Origin: Bacillus gaemokensis
GTDB taxonomy: Bacteria > Bacillota > Bacilli > Bacillales > Bacillaceae_G
Reading direction: 5' to 3'
Assembly: GCF_001590835.1 (NCBI RefSeq)
Contig: NZ_LTAQ01000006.1
Location: 556 to 64,555 of the forward strand
Length of the DNA stretch: 64,000 bases
The notes below the pieces were generated by a model, which searched no databases, was not told where the DNA came from, and saw only the letters and a program-made list of their open reading frames with translations. Positions 1 to 7,496 of this stretch are shown here, in pieces. Numbering within the stretch: position 1 is the first letter of the stretch; each line of letters begins with the position of its first letter. The position numbers and the translations under genes were made by a program.

Positions 1-4
1 TTTT

Positions 5-80
5 GGAGGATTAGCTCAGCTGGGAGAGCACCTGCCTTACAAGCAGGGGGTCGGCGGTTCGATCCCGTCATCCTCCACCA
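5..80 (+). tRNA. tRNA-Val (TAC)
   Basis: The seven-base acceptor stem GGAGGAT pairs with ATCCTCC. The anticodon loop CTTACAA gives TAC, and the 3' CCA is encoded. This is the first of twelve closely packed tRNA genes. Such clusters usually follow an rRNA operon in Bacillus, but any rRNA would lie left of the window. Confidence 0.97.
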
Positions 81-104
81 TATAAAATATTAAAATAGTA
101 TCGT

Positions 105-181
<77 letters not shown>

Positions 182-184
182 AAT

Positions 185-260
185 GGTCCCGTGGTGTAGT
201 GGTTAACATGCCTGCCTGTCACGCAGGAGATCGCCGGTTCGACCCCGGTCGGGACCGCCA
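185..260 (+). tRNA. tRNA-Asp (GTC)
   Basis: The acceptor GGTCCCG pairs with CGGGACC. The anticodon loop CTGTCAC gives GTC, and CCA is encoded. Only three bases separate it from the initiator tRNA, consistent with processing from one transcript. Confidence 0.97.
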
Positions 261-269
261 TTTATTTAT

Positions 270-345
<76 letters not shown>

Positions 346-359
346 TTTTAACTAAATAC

Positions 360-435
<76 letters not shown>

Positions 436-445
436 TGTAAGTTTC

Positions 446-529
446 GGAGGGGTAGCGAAGTGGCTAAACGCGGCGGACTGTAAATCCGCTCCTTCGGGTT
501 CGGCAGTTCGAATCTGCCCCCCTCCACCA
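446..529 (+). tRNA. tRNA-Tyr (GTA)
   Basis: An 84-base class II tRNA with a long variable arm. The acceptor GGAGGGG pairs with CCCCTCC. The anticodon loop CTGTAAA gives GTA, and CCA is encoded. Confidence 0.97.
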
Positions 530-543
530 TTTACATTTTATAT

Positions 544-617
544 AGGGGTATAGTTTAAAGGTAGAACAGAGGTCTCCAAAACCTCCAGTGTGGGTTCAAT
601 TCCTACTACCCCTGCCA
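544..617 (+). tRNA. tRNA-Trp (CCA)
   Basis: The acceptor AGGGGTA pairs with TACCCCT, followed by a G discriminator and encoded CCA. The anticodon loop CTCCAAA gives CCA. Confidence 0.96.
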
Positions 618-627
618 AACACAACAT

Positions 628-704
628 GGCGGTTGTGGCGAAGTGGTTAACGCACCGGATTGTGGCTCCGGCATTCGTGGGTTCGATTCCCATCAGTCGC
701 CCCA
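628..704 (+). tRNA. tRNA-His (GTG)
   Basis: The anticodon is GTG. The gene carries the extra G at position -1 facing the C73 discriminator, the hallmark of tRNA-His. CCA is encoded. Confidence 0.96.
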
Positions 705-768
705 TTTTTATTTTTAAAATTTGTAAATAAAATAATAGATACTTACATATAATGAATTAAACCTTCGG

Positions 769-843
769 TGGGCTATAGCCAAGCGGTAAGGCAACGGACT
801 TTGACTCCGTCATGCGCTGGTTCGAATCCAGCTAGCCCAGCCA
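769..843 (+). tRNA. tRNA-Gln (TTG)
   Basis: The acceptor TGGGCTA pairs with TAGCCCA. The anticodon loop CTTTGAC gives TTG. CCA is encoded. Confidence 0.96.
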
Positions 844-847
844 TTTT

Positions 848-922
848 GCGGAAGTAGTTCAGTGGTAGAATACAACCTTGCCAAGGTTGGGGTCGCGGGT
901 TCGAATCCCGTCTTCCGCTCCA
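848..922 (+). tRNA. tRNA-Gly (GCC)
   Basis: The acceptor GCGGAAG pairs with CTTCCGC. The anticodon loop TTGCCAA gives GCC. CCA is encoded. Confidence 0.97.
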
Positions 923-936
923 CTTTAATTTCATAT

Positions 937-1007
<71 letters not shown>

Positions 1008-1017
1008 TTCTTATTAT

Positions 1018-1099
1018 GCCGATGTGGCGGAATTGGCAGACGCGCACGACTCAAAATCGTGTTCCTTCGGGAGTGTCGGTTCGACCCCGACCATCGGTA
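1018..1099 (+). tRNA. tRNA-Leu (CAA), CCA not encoded
   Basis: A class II tRNA with a long variable arm. The loop CTCAAAA gives anticodon CAA. The acceptor GCCGATG pairs with CATCGGT, ending in a G-T pair, and no CCA is encoded. It is the last gene of the cluster and abuts a terminator. Confidence 0.94.
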
Positions 1100-1103
1100 C
1101 TTG

Positions 1104-1126
1104 AAAAACGAGTTTACTCGTTTTTT
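1104..1126 (+). terminator. Terminator of the tRNA cluster
   Basis: The nine-base stem AAAAACGAG / CTCGTTTTT with a four-base loop is followed by a T run. It starts five bases after tRNA-Leu. Confidence 0.9.
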
Positions 1127-1181
1127 TTATTTGTCTTTTATTATCAATCATTTGAAGAAATAGTGTGATATTAACGTGTAT

Positions 1182-1220
1182 AAGCGTTCCTTACTTACAA
1201 TAGTAAAGAACGCTTTTTTG
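1182..1220 (+). terminator. Second hairpin with T run after the tRNAs
   Basis: A 13-base stem with one mismatch starts with AAGCGTTC and closes with GAACGCTT, followed by six T. It probably acts as a backup terminator. The rest of 1221-1419 is AT-rich leader of the next gene, with no other recognisable feature. Confidence 0.75.
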
Positions 1221-1419
1221 TTCATACTATGTGTCATCATGTTAATTGAGGTATAATATAACTTGTTGAACCAATGTAATAGTTTTAATTCATATTATTT
1301 GCTAGTAATATGAAACTGTAATAAACTTCTTATAGTTAATTTGAAAAAATGTTGAATAAGCAGTGTATTTTATATTAATATTTTTATGTAGATTTAAAGT
1401 TGAAAGAGAGTGGAACAGT

Positions 1420-2139
1420 ATGGGCCGTAAATGGAATAATATTAAAGACAAAAAGGCGTCAAAAGATGCAAATACAAGTCGTATATATGCAAAATTCGGA
1501 CGTGAGATTTATGTAGCAGCAAAACAAGGTGAACCAGATCCAGAATCAAATCAGACGTTAAGAGTTGTACTAGAACGTGCAAAAACGTACAATGTACCAA
1601 AAACAATTATTGATCGTGCAATTGAAAAAGCAAAAGGTGGCTCAGAAGAGAATTATGATGAGCTTCGCTACGAAGGCTTTGGAACAAATGGATCAATGGT
1701 AATAGTGGATACACTTACAAATAACGTAAATCGTACTGCAGCGGATGTACGAGCTGCATTTAGTAAAAATAGTGGTAACATGGGTGTAAATGGATCGGTG
1801 GCATATATGTTTGATGCAACTGCTGTTATTGGCCTTGAAGGTAAAACAGCAGATGAAGTGCTTGAAATTTTAATGGAAGCAGATGTAGATGCTCGTGATA
1901 TTCTAGAGGAAGAGGAAGCAGTTATCGTTTATGCTGAACCTGATCAGTTCCATGCGGTACAAGCAGCACTTAAGGATGCTGGTATTACTGAATTTACAGT
2001 TGCGGAATTAACAATGCTTGCACAAAATGATATAGAACTTCCAGAAGATGCACAAGTACAATTTGAAAAAATGATTGATGCATTAGAAGATTTAGAAGAT
2101 GTGCAACAAGTTTACCACAATGTAGATTTAGGTGAATAG
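1420..2139 (+). CDS. YebC/PmpR-family protein (TACO1-like)
   Basis: A 239-residue protein that starts [20 protein letters not shown], the standard N-terminus of the YebC/TACO1 family. It has the usual full length. Family members are described as DNA-binding regulators or as translation factors that relieve ribosome stalling at proline-rich stretches; which applies here cannot be read from sequence. I chose the ATG at 1420 because the family N-terminus begins exactly there and a purine-rich ribosome site (GAGAGTGGA) lies just upstream. An in-frame ATG at 1363 would add 19 residues unlike the family. It is monocistronic, closed by a strong terminator. In Bacillus the protein is often called YeeN or YrbC. 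Confidence 0.93.
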   Translation: MGRKWNNIKDKKASKDANTSRIYAKFGREIYVAAKQGEPDPESNQTLRVVLERAKTYNVPKTIIDRAIEKAKGGSEENYDELRYEGFGTNGSMVIVDTLTNNVNRTAADVRAAFSKNSGNMGVNGSVAYMFDATAVIGLEGKTADEVLEILMEADVDARDILEEEEAVIVYAEPDQFHAVQAALKDAGITEFTVAELTMLAQNDIELPEDAQVQFEKMIDALEDLEDVQQVYHNVDLGE

Positions 2140-2143
2140 TATA

Positions 2144-2188
2144 TGAAAAAAAGAGACCTTTTGTCCGACAAAAGGTCTCTTTTTTTCA
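2144..2188 (+). terminator. Strong terminator after the yebC-like gene
   Basis: A perfect stem of about 20 bp, with GAGACCTTTTGTC in its core, is flanked by A and T runs. It should terminate in both directions. Confidence 0.93.
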
Positions 2189-2190
2189 TA

Positions 2191-2739
2191 CCAGGATAGC
2201 ATAAAGGATATTCTTTGAAAGCTAATGAGTGGAAGAGACAACACGTAAGCACGTTATTGCAGTTTTAGTTTATTTAATAAACGAGCGTAATGAAGTACTT
2301 TTAGTGATAGAAATGTCTAATATACAGTTAGAGAGGTAAAACTAAGAGGAGTATATATTAGTGTAGACTCTATCTAAAAACAAAATTAAGTAATAGATAT
2401 ATGTATTGATTTTCGGAACGTTTGTTCGTTATAATAGTTATACGGTTTTAATAAAAAGTAAATTCGTATATCAATTCTTGAAGCATTGCCTGAAGAGGTA
2501 GGTTTGTTAGAAGCATAAAAAACTAAAAAAACATAAGATGGTATAATAAAAGAAGGATGGATGCTTCATATTTAAGTTTTCATAAAGATAGGAGCTTAAC
2601 ATGTATTGAGATAGAATATGTATTTCATAACTTACAACATTGTAAGGTATGTGTAAGAGAAATCGATTGGATATTGTGTTAAAAAACGATATTCTTAAGA
2701 TAAGAATTAGATATGCTGTAGGGAAAAGAGGTGTATTAG
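2191..2739. other. 550-bp intergenic stretch with an SOS-type promoter but no gene
   Basis: No convincing coding region is present. The stretch holds a LexA-like promoter (2406-2435). Downstream of it is an 18-codon open stretch (2462-2518, IRISILEALPEEVGLLEA then stop) without a start codon, which could be the tail of a lost gene. Otherwise it is AT-rich. Confidence 0.5.
2406..2435 (+). promoter_or_regulatory. Predicted sigma-A promoter with LexA box in the spacer
   Basis: TTGATT (2406-2411) and TATAAT (2430-2435) are 18 bp apart. Between them lies GGAAC-GTTT-GTTCG (2415-2428), which differs from the Bacillus SOS box CGAAC-N4-GTTCG by one base. LexA sitting between -35 and -10 would block this promoter. 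No intact gene follows it for about 300 bp. Confidence 0.55.
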
Positions 2740-3516
2740 ATGAAAGAACGAGTATTGTCTAGAGTAAACTATCATCAAAAGGTTTCATTCAATCCAATTA
2801 CAAAATTTCTTTATAGAGCTATTATTTTATTATTACTATTAAGTTGTGCATTATTATTTATCGGAAATGTAATGATTGAACGAAGTGATATTAGTAAGCT
2901 ACATGTACCTACGAAATTAGAGGTACCTGAGTCTTTATCTCATGCATTTATTGCGACAGAAGATAAAAGGTTTTATCACCATAACGGTTTAGACTATATA
3001 GCAATTGTTCGAGCTTCTATTGAAAATATAAAAGCCGGTGGTGTTGTACAGGGCGGAAGTACAATTACGCAGCAACTTTCAAAAAATGCTTTTTTAACGA
3101 ATGAACGTACATTTTCACGAAAGTGGAAAGAAATTTTTTATACAAAAAAAATTGAGCGTACATTTACTAAAAATGAGATTTTAAAATTATATGTGAGCAA
3201 TATTTATTATGGAGAAGGTGCATGGGGAATCGAAAAAGCAGCACAGCAATACTTTGGTAAAAAGGTAAATCAATTAACATTGAGTGAAAGTGCAATGATG
3301 GCCGCTGTGGTAAAGGCACCTGCTTACTATTCACCTGCACAGAATTATGATAAGGCAGTAGAGAGACGAAATGTTGTTTTAAAATTAATGGAGCGAGAAG
3401 GATACATTAGTCATGATGAGTATATACAAGCAGTAAGTGAAAAGTTAGTTATTCGTCATAAGATTAAACAAGAACATTCCATGCAAAAAGCAGCACGTGA
3501 AAAAGCGGTAAGTTAA
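2740..3516 (+). CDS. Monofunctional peptidoglycan glycosyltransferase (GT51, MtgA-like)
   Basis: A 258-residue membrane-anchored enzyme that polymerises lipid II into glycan strands outside the membrane. It has a short cytoplasmic N-terminus, one membrane span (about residues 25-46), then a GT51 domain only. The GT51 motifs are present: EDKRFYHHNGLDY with catalytic Glu74, GGSTITQQLSKN, and RKWKEIFYTKKIE followed by EILKLYVSNIYYGEG. It has no transpeptidase domain, so it is shorter than class A PBPs. GAAAAGAGGTG precedes the ATG. It is monocistronic, with its own terminator and a long AT-rich upstream region. Whether the upstream LexA-like promoter serves this gene is unknown. Confidence 0.92.
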   Translation: MKERVLSRVNYHQKVSFNPITKFLYRAIILLLLLSCALLFIGNVMIERSDISKLHVPTKLEVPESLSHAFIATEDKRFYHHNGLDYIAIVRASIENIKAGGVVQGGSTITQQLSKNAFLTNERTFSRKWKEIFYTKKIERTFTKNEILKLYVSNIYYGEGAWGIEKAAQQYFGKKVNQLTLSESAMMAAVVKAPAYYSPAQNYDKAVERRNVVLKLMEREGYISHDEYIQAVSEKLVIRHKIKQEHSMQKAAREKAVS

Positions 3517-3517
3517 A

Positions 3518-3549
3518 AGAAGTTCCTGTATAGGAGCTTCTTTTTTTGA
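3518..3549 (+). terminator. Terminator after the glycosyltransferase gene
   Basis: The stem AGAAGTTCCT / AGGAGCTTCT has one G-T pair and is followed by seven T. Confidence 0.8.
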
Positions 3550-3703
3550 ATAAAACGTGTAAAAAGGGGACACAATATTGTCACATTTGTCGTATTTTTG
3601 GAAATTATGTGAGCGTGTTCATTGCACGACCTGTATAAGTATTGATATTATGTGTAATGTGTACAAAAATGTATACAGAATATGAATTTAAAGAGGAATG
3701 TAT

Positions 3704-4357
3704 ATGAAATCATCGAACAAAATCATGGCTCTTGGTATTGTTTTTTCTATCGCAGTATTAATTGTAATTGGAACAATTGTGTACAGTATCATAAATGATA
3801 AAAAGGATAAAGGGAATGAGATGTTTGCTTATTCTACACAGCAATCTTTGGGAAAAGAAGATGCTCCTGTTAAGGTTGTTGAATTTGGAGATTTTAAATG
3901 TCCAGCTTGTCGAACATGGGATGCAACAGTATTACCCCGTTTAAAAGAAGAGTATATTAATAAAGGAAAAGTCCAGCTATATTTCATTAATTTTCCGTTT
4001 ATTGGAAAAGACTCTGATTTAGGTGCTGCTGCGGGTGAAGCGATTTATAAACAGGATCAAGAATCTTTCTGGACATTTTATGATGAAATTTATCAAAGTC
4101 AAAAGAAAGATAATGAAGAATGGATTACAGAAGAACTGCTTCTTAATATAGTGAAGGAAAAACTCCCGAAAGTTAATGTAGAACAGTTTAAAAAAGATTT
4201 GCATAGTAAAGAAATCCAAGATAAAGTACGGAAGGATTCAGATCGTGCACAAAAACTGAAAGTACAAGGTGCTCCTTCAGTTTATGTAAATGGGAATCTT
4301 GCAAATCCTGATTATGATAGTATGAAGAAGGCAATCGATAAAGAATTGAAAAAGTGA
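3704..4357 (+). CDS. DsbA/BdbD-like thiol-disulfide oxidoreductase
   Basis: A 217-residue protein with an N-terminal membrane anchor (residues 8-30) and a thioredoxin-like fold facing outside the membrane. The active site CPAC is at residues 66-69, in GDFKCPACRTWD. The cis-proline loop is VQGAPSVYVNG near the C-terminus. A helical insertion lies between them, as in DsbA, so this is a DsbA-type oxidase or isomerase rather than a plain thioredoxin. I chose the ATG at 3704, because AGAGGA is about 7 bases upstream; the ATG at 3698 would sit on the ribosome site. No BdbC-type redox partner is adjacent. Monocistronic. Confidence 0.9.
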   Translation: MKSSNKIMALGIVFSIAVLIVIGTIVYSIINDKKDKGNEMFAYSTQQSLGKEDAPVKVVEFGDFKCPACRTWDATVLPRLKEEYINKGKVQLYFINFPFIGKDSDLGAAAGEAIYKQDQESFWTFYDEIYQSQKKDNEEWITEELLLNIVKEKLPKVNVEQFKKDLHSKEIQDKVRKDSDRAQKLKVQGAPSVYVNGNLANPDYDSMKKAIDKELKK

Positions 4358-4375
4358 TGAGTATTCGTCACTTTT
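4350..4375 (+). terminator. Terminator overlapping the dsbA-like stop codon
   Basis: The stem AAAAGTGATG / CGTCACTTTT includes the TGA stop in its left arm and is followed by T-rich sequence. Confidence 0.7.
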
Positions 4376-4432
4376 CGACTTTTTTCGATAAAAAATTATT
4401 GATTAGGTTTTTATTACATGCTATACTACTTT

Positions 4433-4464
4433 ACATAAGTTATTCTAATAACTTATGTTTTTTC
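4433..4464 (+). terminator. Second terminator-like hairpin before tRNA-Gly
   Basis: The 11-bp perfect stem ACATAAGTTAT / ATAACTTATGT has a TCTA loop and is followed by six T. It isolates the tRNA from the upstream gene. Confidence 0.75.
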
Positions 4465-4470
4465 ATATTT

Positions 4471-4544
4471 GCGGGTGTAGTTTAGTGGTAAAACAAGAGC
4501 CTTCCAAGCTCTGGTCGAGGGTTCGATTCCCTTCACCCGCTCCA
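4471..4544 (+). tRNA. tRNA-Gly (TCC)
   Basis: A solitary tRNA away from the cluster. The acceptor GCGGGTG pairs with CACCCGC, the anticodon loop CTTCCAA gives TCC, and CCA is encoded. TCC complements the GCC isoacceptor in the cluster. Confidence 0.97.
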
Positions 4545-4579
4545 AATCTCATTTCATATTCTCATAATAAATTGTGATC

Positions 4580-4626
4580 AACGCAGTGTTTCGTTTCTAA
4601 GATAAACGAGGCATTGCGTTTTTTAA
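4580..4626 (+). terminator. Terminator after tRNA-Gly
   Basis: A stem of about 17 bp with G-T pairs starts with AACGCAGTG and closes with CATTGCGTT, followed by a T run. Confidence 0.8.
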
Positions 4627-4752
4627 TGTTTGAAAATGATGATTTTATGCGAAAATAGAAGTAAATAATATGATTACGAAGTGAATTGCTAACCAACAGT
4701 AGGTGACTACTTGGTAGATGATATATATATTCATCGTAGAAGGAGGTTAAGC

Positions 4753-5895
4753 ATGGATTTTGAACAATTGAAACAAGATGTAATAGCTTATAGTAAAACC
4801 ATAGGAATAGATAAAATAGGATTTGCGAGTGCTTCACCGTTTGAGGAGTTAAAGCAGCGTTTAATTCAGCAACAACAATTGAATTATCAATCTGGTTTTG
4901 AAGAGCCAGATATTGAAAAGAGAACAAATCCACAATTGTTATTGCCTGGTGCAAAATCAATTATTGCAATTGCATTGGCGTACCCATCAAAGTTGAAAAA
5001 TGCACCATTAAGTAAACGGGGGGAACGACGTGGTATCTTTTGCCGTGCGTCTTGGGGACAAGATTATCACCTTGTTTTGCGTGATCGTCTACAAAAATTA
5101 GAGGCATATTTAATTGAAAAGCTTCCAGATATAGAAGTGAAATCAATGGTGGATACAGGGGAACTGAGTGATCGTGCTGTTTCAGAAAGGGCAGGTATTG
5201 GGTGGAGCGGCAAGAATTGTGCTATTATTACACCTGAATTTGGTTCTTATGTGTATTTAGGAGAAATGATTACAAACGTACCATTTCCACCTGATCAGCC
5301 GATAGAAGATCAGTGTGGTAGCTGTACAAAGTGTATTGACATATGTCCAACGGGAGCACTTGTGCAAGGTGGACAATTAGATTCGAAAAAATGTATCGCA
5401 TTTTTAACACAGACAAAAGGTTTTTTACCAGAAGAATATCGTGATAAGATTGGAAACCGTATATATGGATGTGATACGTGCCAAACAGTTTGTCCGAAAA
5501 ATAGAGGTAAAGATTTTCATAATCACCCTGAGATGGAGCCAGATCCGGAACTTGTGAAGCCATTATTGTTACCACTTTTAACGATTAGTAATCGTGATTT
5601 TAAAGAGAAATATGGTATTATGTCGGGGGCATGGCGAGGAAAAAAACCACTGCAAAGAAATGCAATTTTAGCACTTGCACATTTTAAAGAAACAGCGGCA
5701 ATCCCTGATTTAATTAGTGTTATGAAAGATGATCCAAGGCCCGTAATCCGAGGTACCGCAGCATGGGCGCTCGGGAAGATTGCTGGTGAAGGAGTAGGGG
5801 AAGCAATCGAAAAAGCGATGGAACGTGAGAAGGATGAGGAAGTCCTTCATGAAATGAATCGAGGACTTGAATTGTTGGCACAGAAAAAACAGTAG
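4753..5895 (+). CDS. queG: Epoxyqueuosine reductase QueG
   Basis: A 380-residue cobalamin- and iron-sulfur-dependent enzyme that makes the last step of queuosine synthesis, reducing epoxyqueuosine at the tRNA wobble base. VDTGELSDR (about residues 133-141) holds the proposed catalytic Asp134. Two 4Fe-4S motifs follow: CGSCTKCIDICP (Cys188, 191, 194, 198) and CDTCQTVCP (Cys240, 243, 247). The C-terminal part carries HEAT-like repeats (about residues 305-375) for tRNA binding, the long form found in Bacillus. The ATG at 4753 is preceded by AGGAGG. A 44-bp gap leads to the next gene, so the two may be cotranscribed. Confidence 0.95.
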   Translation: MDFEQLKQDVIAYSKTIGIDKIGFASASPFEELKQRLIQQQQLNYQSGFEEPDIEKRTNPQLLLPGAKSIIAIALAYPSKLKNAPLSKRGERRGIFCRASWGQDYHLVLRDRLQKLEAYLIEKLPDIEVKSMVDTGELSDRAVSERAGIGWSGKNCAIITPEFGSYVYLGEMITNVPFPPDQPIEDQCGSCTKCIDICPTGALVQGGQLDSKKCIAFLTQTKGFLPEEYRDKIGNRIYGCDTCQTVCPKNRGKDFHNHPEMEPDPELVKPLLLPLLTISNRDFKEKYGIMSGAWRGKKPLQRNAILALAHFKETAAIPDLISVMKDDPRPVIRGTAAWALGKIAGEGVGEAIEKAMEREKDEEVLHEMNRGLELLAQKKQ

Positions 5896-5939
5896 ATAAT
5901 GTCTCTTTTTTTCATATCGTAATATGGGAGGGAGAGACA

Positions 5940-6827
5940 ATGTTAGTAAAACAAAAGCTTGAAAAACAGATGCAACAAATTTTAGCGTATATTACAAATA
6001 AACGTGTAAGCGTTGATGAAATTCCTACGGATTTACTACAAGTATTACAGCGAAAAAGAAATTTGTTTCAAAACCGTAGTGCCGAAATAGTAAAGGCAAC
6101 AGCGGATATTTCTTTTATTAGGCAAATGAATAGTAGGCACTATCAAGAAGTTGATTATCAAGTGCATTTGAAATATTTAATTCATCATCGAGAATTATTT
6201 TACGTTGAAGAGGAACAATTAGAACGACGTGTCCGTCTGAAAGATGGATGTATTGTAGAAGATCATATTGTTGAACAGAAAGAAGTACAGCAAAATGATG
6301 GAACGCTAGAGCGAGAGGGAACAAAAAGCAAGTATGATTCATACCAGTATAATCGTTTAGAGGCTGTTAAATACGCAGAACGTTGGTGGGATGATCGGAA
6401 TCCGGCATATCGTAATTTTCCGGATAATTGTACGAATTTTATTTCACAATGTCTTCATGCAGGAGAAACACCAATGACTGGATATCCTAATATTCGTAAA
6501 GGGTGGTGGCAAAGGGAAAATCAATGGAGCTGGAGCTGGGCAGTTGCTCACTCATTTTATTGGTATTTATCGGGAGCTACAACAGGGCTTCAAGCTAAAG
6601 CAGTAGAAAAACCAGAAGACCTTATACTTGGGGATGTAATTGCTTATGATTTTGAAGATGATGGTAGATGGAATCATACGACGATTGTGGTTGCAAAAGA
6701 CGCTGATGATATGCCGCTGGTAAATGCTCATTCGGCTAACAGTCGCCGTCGTTATTGGAATTATGAGGATTCTAGTAAATATACGCCACAAATGAAATAT
6801 AAATTTTTTCATATAATTAATGGGTAG
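5940..6827 (+). CDS. Amidase-domain protein (Amidase_6 / NlpC-like cysteine hydrolase)
   Basis: A 295-residue protein with no signal peptide. The N-terminal 130 residues are charged and helical. The C-terminal domain begins YNRLEAVKYAERWWDDRN and carries the putative nucleophile in FPDNCTNFISQC (Cys164), with a histidine in RWNHTTIVV and a late Asn/His in NAHSANS. This is the Amidase_6 pattern, seen in several spore and lysin proteins. The substrate is unknown, perhaps a peptide cross-link. The ATG is preceded by GGGAGGGAGAG. It follows queG closely. A vegetative or spore role cannot be decided from sequence. Confidence 0.85.
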   Translation: MLVKQKLEKQMQQILAYITNKRVSVDEIPTDLLQVLQRKRNLFQNRSAEIVKATADISFIRQMNSRHYQEVDYQVHLKYLIHHRELFYVEEEQLERRVRLKDGCIVEDHIVEQKEVQQNDGTLEREGTKSKYDSYQYNRLEAVKYAERWWDDRNPAYRNFPDNCTNFISQCLHAGETPMTGYPNIRKGWWQRENQWSWSWAVAHSFYWYLSGATTGLQAKAVEKPEDLILGDVIAYDFEDDGRWNHTTIVVAKDADDMPLVNAHSANSRRRYWNYEDSSKYTPQMKYKFFHIING

Positions 6828-6885
6828 AGATTTTTGACTCAAGTGGTATAATACGTAGTAGACAAAAGATTGAGGTGAATATCAC

Positions 6886-7374
6886 GTGGGAGTACATGTT
6901 GTTTTATATCAACCAGAAATTCCAGCAAATACAGGGAACATTGCACGAACTTGTGCAGCAACTGGGGCAGAATTACATTTAATTCGACCGCTTGGATTTT
7001 CAACAGATGATAAAATGTTAAAACGTGCTGGTTTAGACTATTGGCAGCACGTGAAAATTACGTATTACGATTCAATTGAAGAGTTTTACGAAAAGAATAA
7101 AGACGGTGAATTTTTCTATTTAACAAAGTATGGTGAAAAGGCACATACGGCGTTTAATTATAGTAAGCCCGAGAAAGATTATTACTTTGTGTTTGGAAGA
7201 GAAACAAATGGATTACCAGCAAATATAATCGAAGAAAATTTCGATCATTGTTTACGTATTCCAATGACGGACAAAGTACGTTCGTTAAACTTATCAAATA
7301 CAGCGGCAATCCTCATTTATGAAGCATTCCGCCAACAAAATTATCCTGGTTTAGATTTACAAATCGTGTACTAA
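6886..7374 (+). CDS. trmL: tRNA (cytidine34/uridine34-2'-O)-methyltransferase TrmL
   Basis: A 162-residue SPOUT methyltransferase that 2'-O-methylates the wobble base of leucine tRNAs. Motifs: PEIPANTGNIARTCAATG at the N-terminus, FGRETNGLP (SAM-binding knot), and RIPMTDKVRSLNLSNTAAI at the C-terminal knot. Its length matches the minimal single-domain family (YibK/CspR). The start is GTG at 6886, preceded by GAGGTG; the next in-frame ATG lies deep inside the family domain. A terminator follows at once. Confidence 0.95.
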   Translation: MGVHVVLYQPEIPANTGNIARTCAATGAELHLIRPLGFSTDDKMLKRAGLDYWQHVKITYYDSIEEFYEKNKDGEFFYLTKYGEKAHTAFNYSKPEKDYYFVFGRETNGLPANIIEENFDHCLRIPMTDKVRSLNLSNTAAILIYEAFRQQNYPGLDLQIVY

Positions 7375-7375
7375 G

Positions 7376-7399
7376 AGCCGTCATTTGACGGCTTTTTTT
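7376..7399 (+). terminator. Terminator after trmL
   Basis: The stem AGCCGTC / GACGGCT has a four-base loop and is followed by seven T. Confidence 0.88.
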
Positions 7400-7496
7400 C
7401 ATGGAGACAATAATATGCAATCATACATTTTTAAAAGGTGGCATATTCATATACAATGAGATATATGAATAAAATATAAGACAGGTTGAGACAGAT

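Noticed and set aside
4562-4960. Minus-strand frame of 132 codons over the queG start region
   Set aside because: It overlaps the terminator and queG coding sequence antisense, and has no protein-like features.
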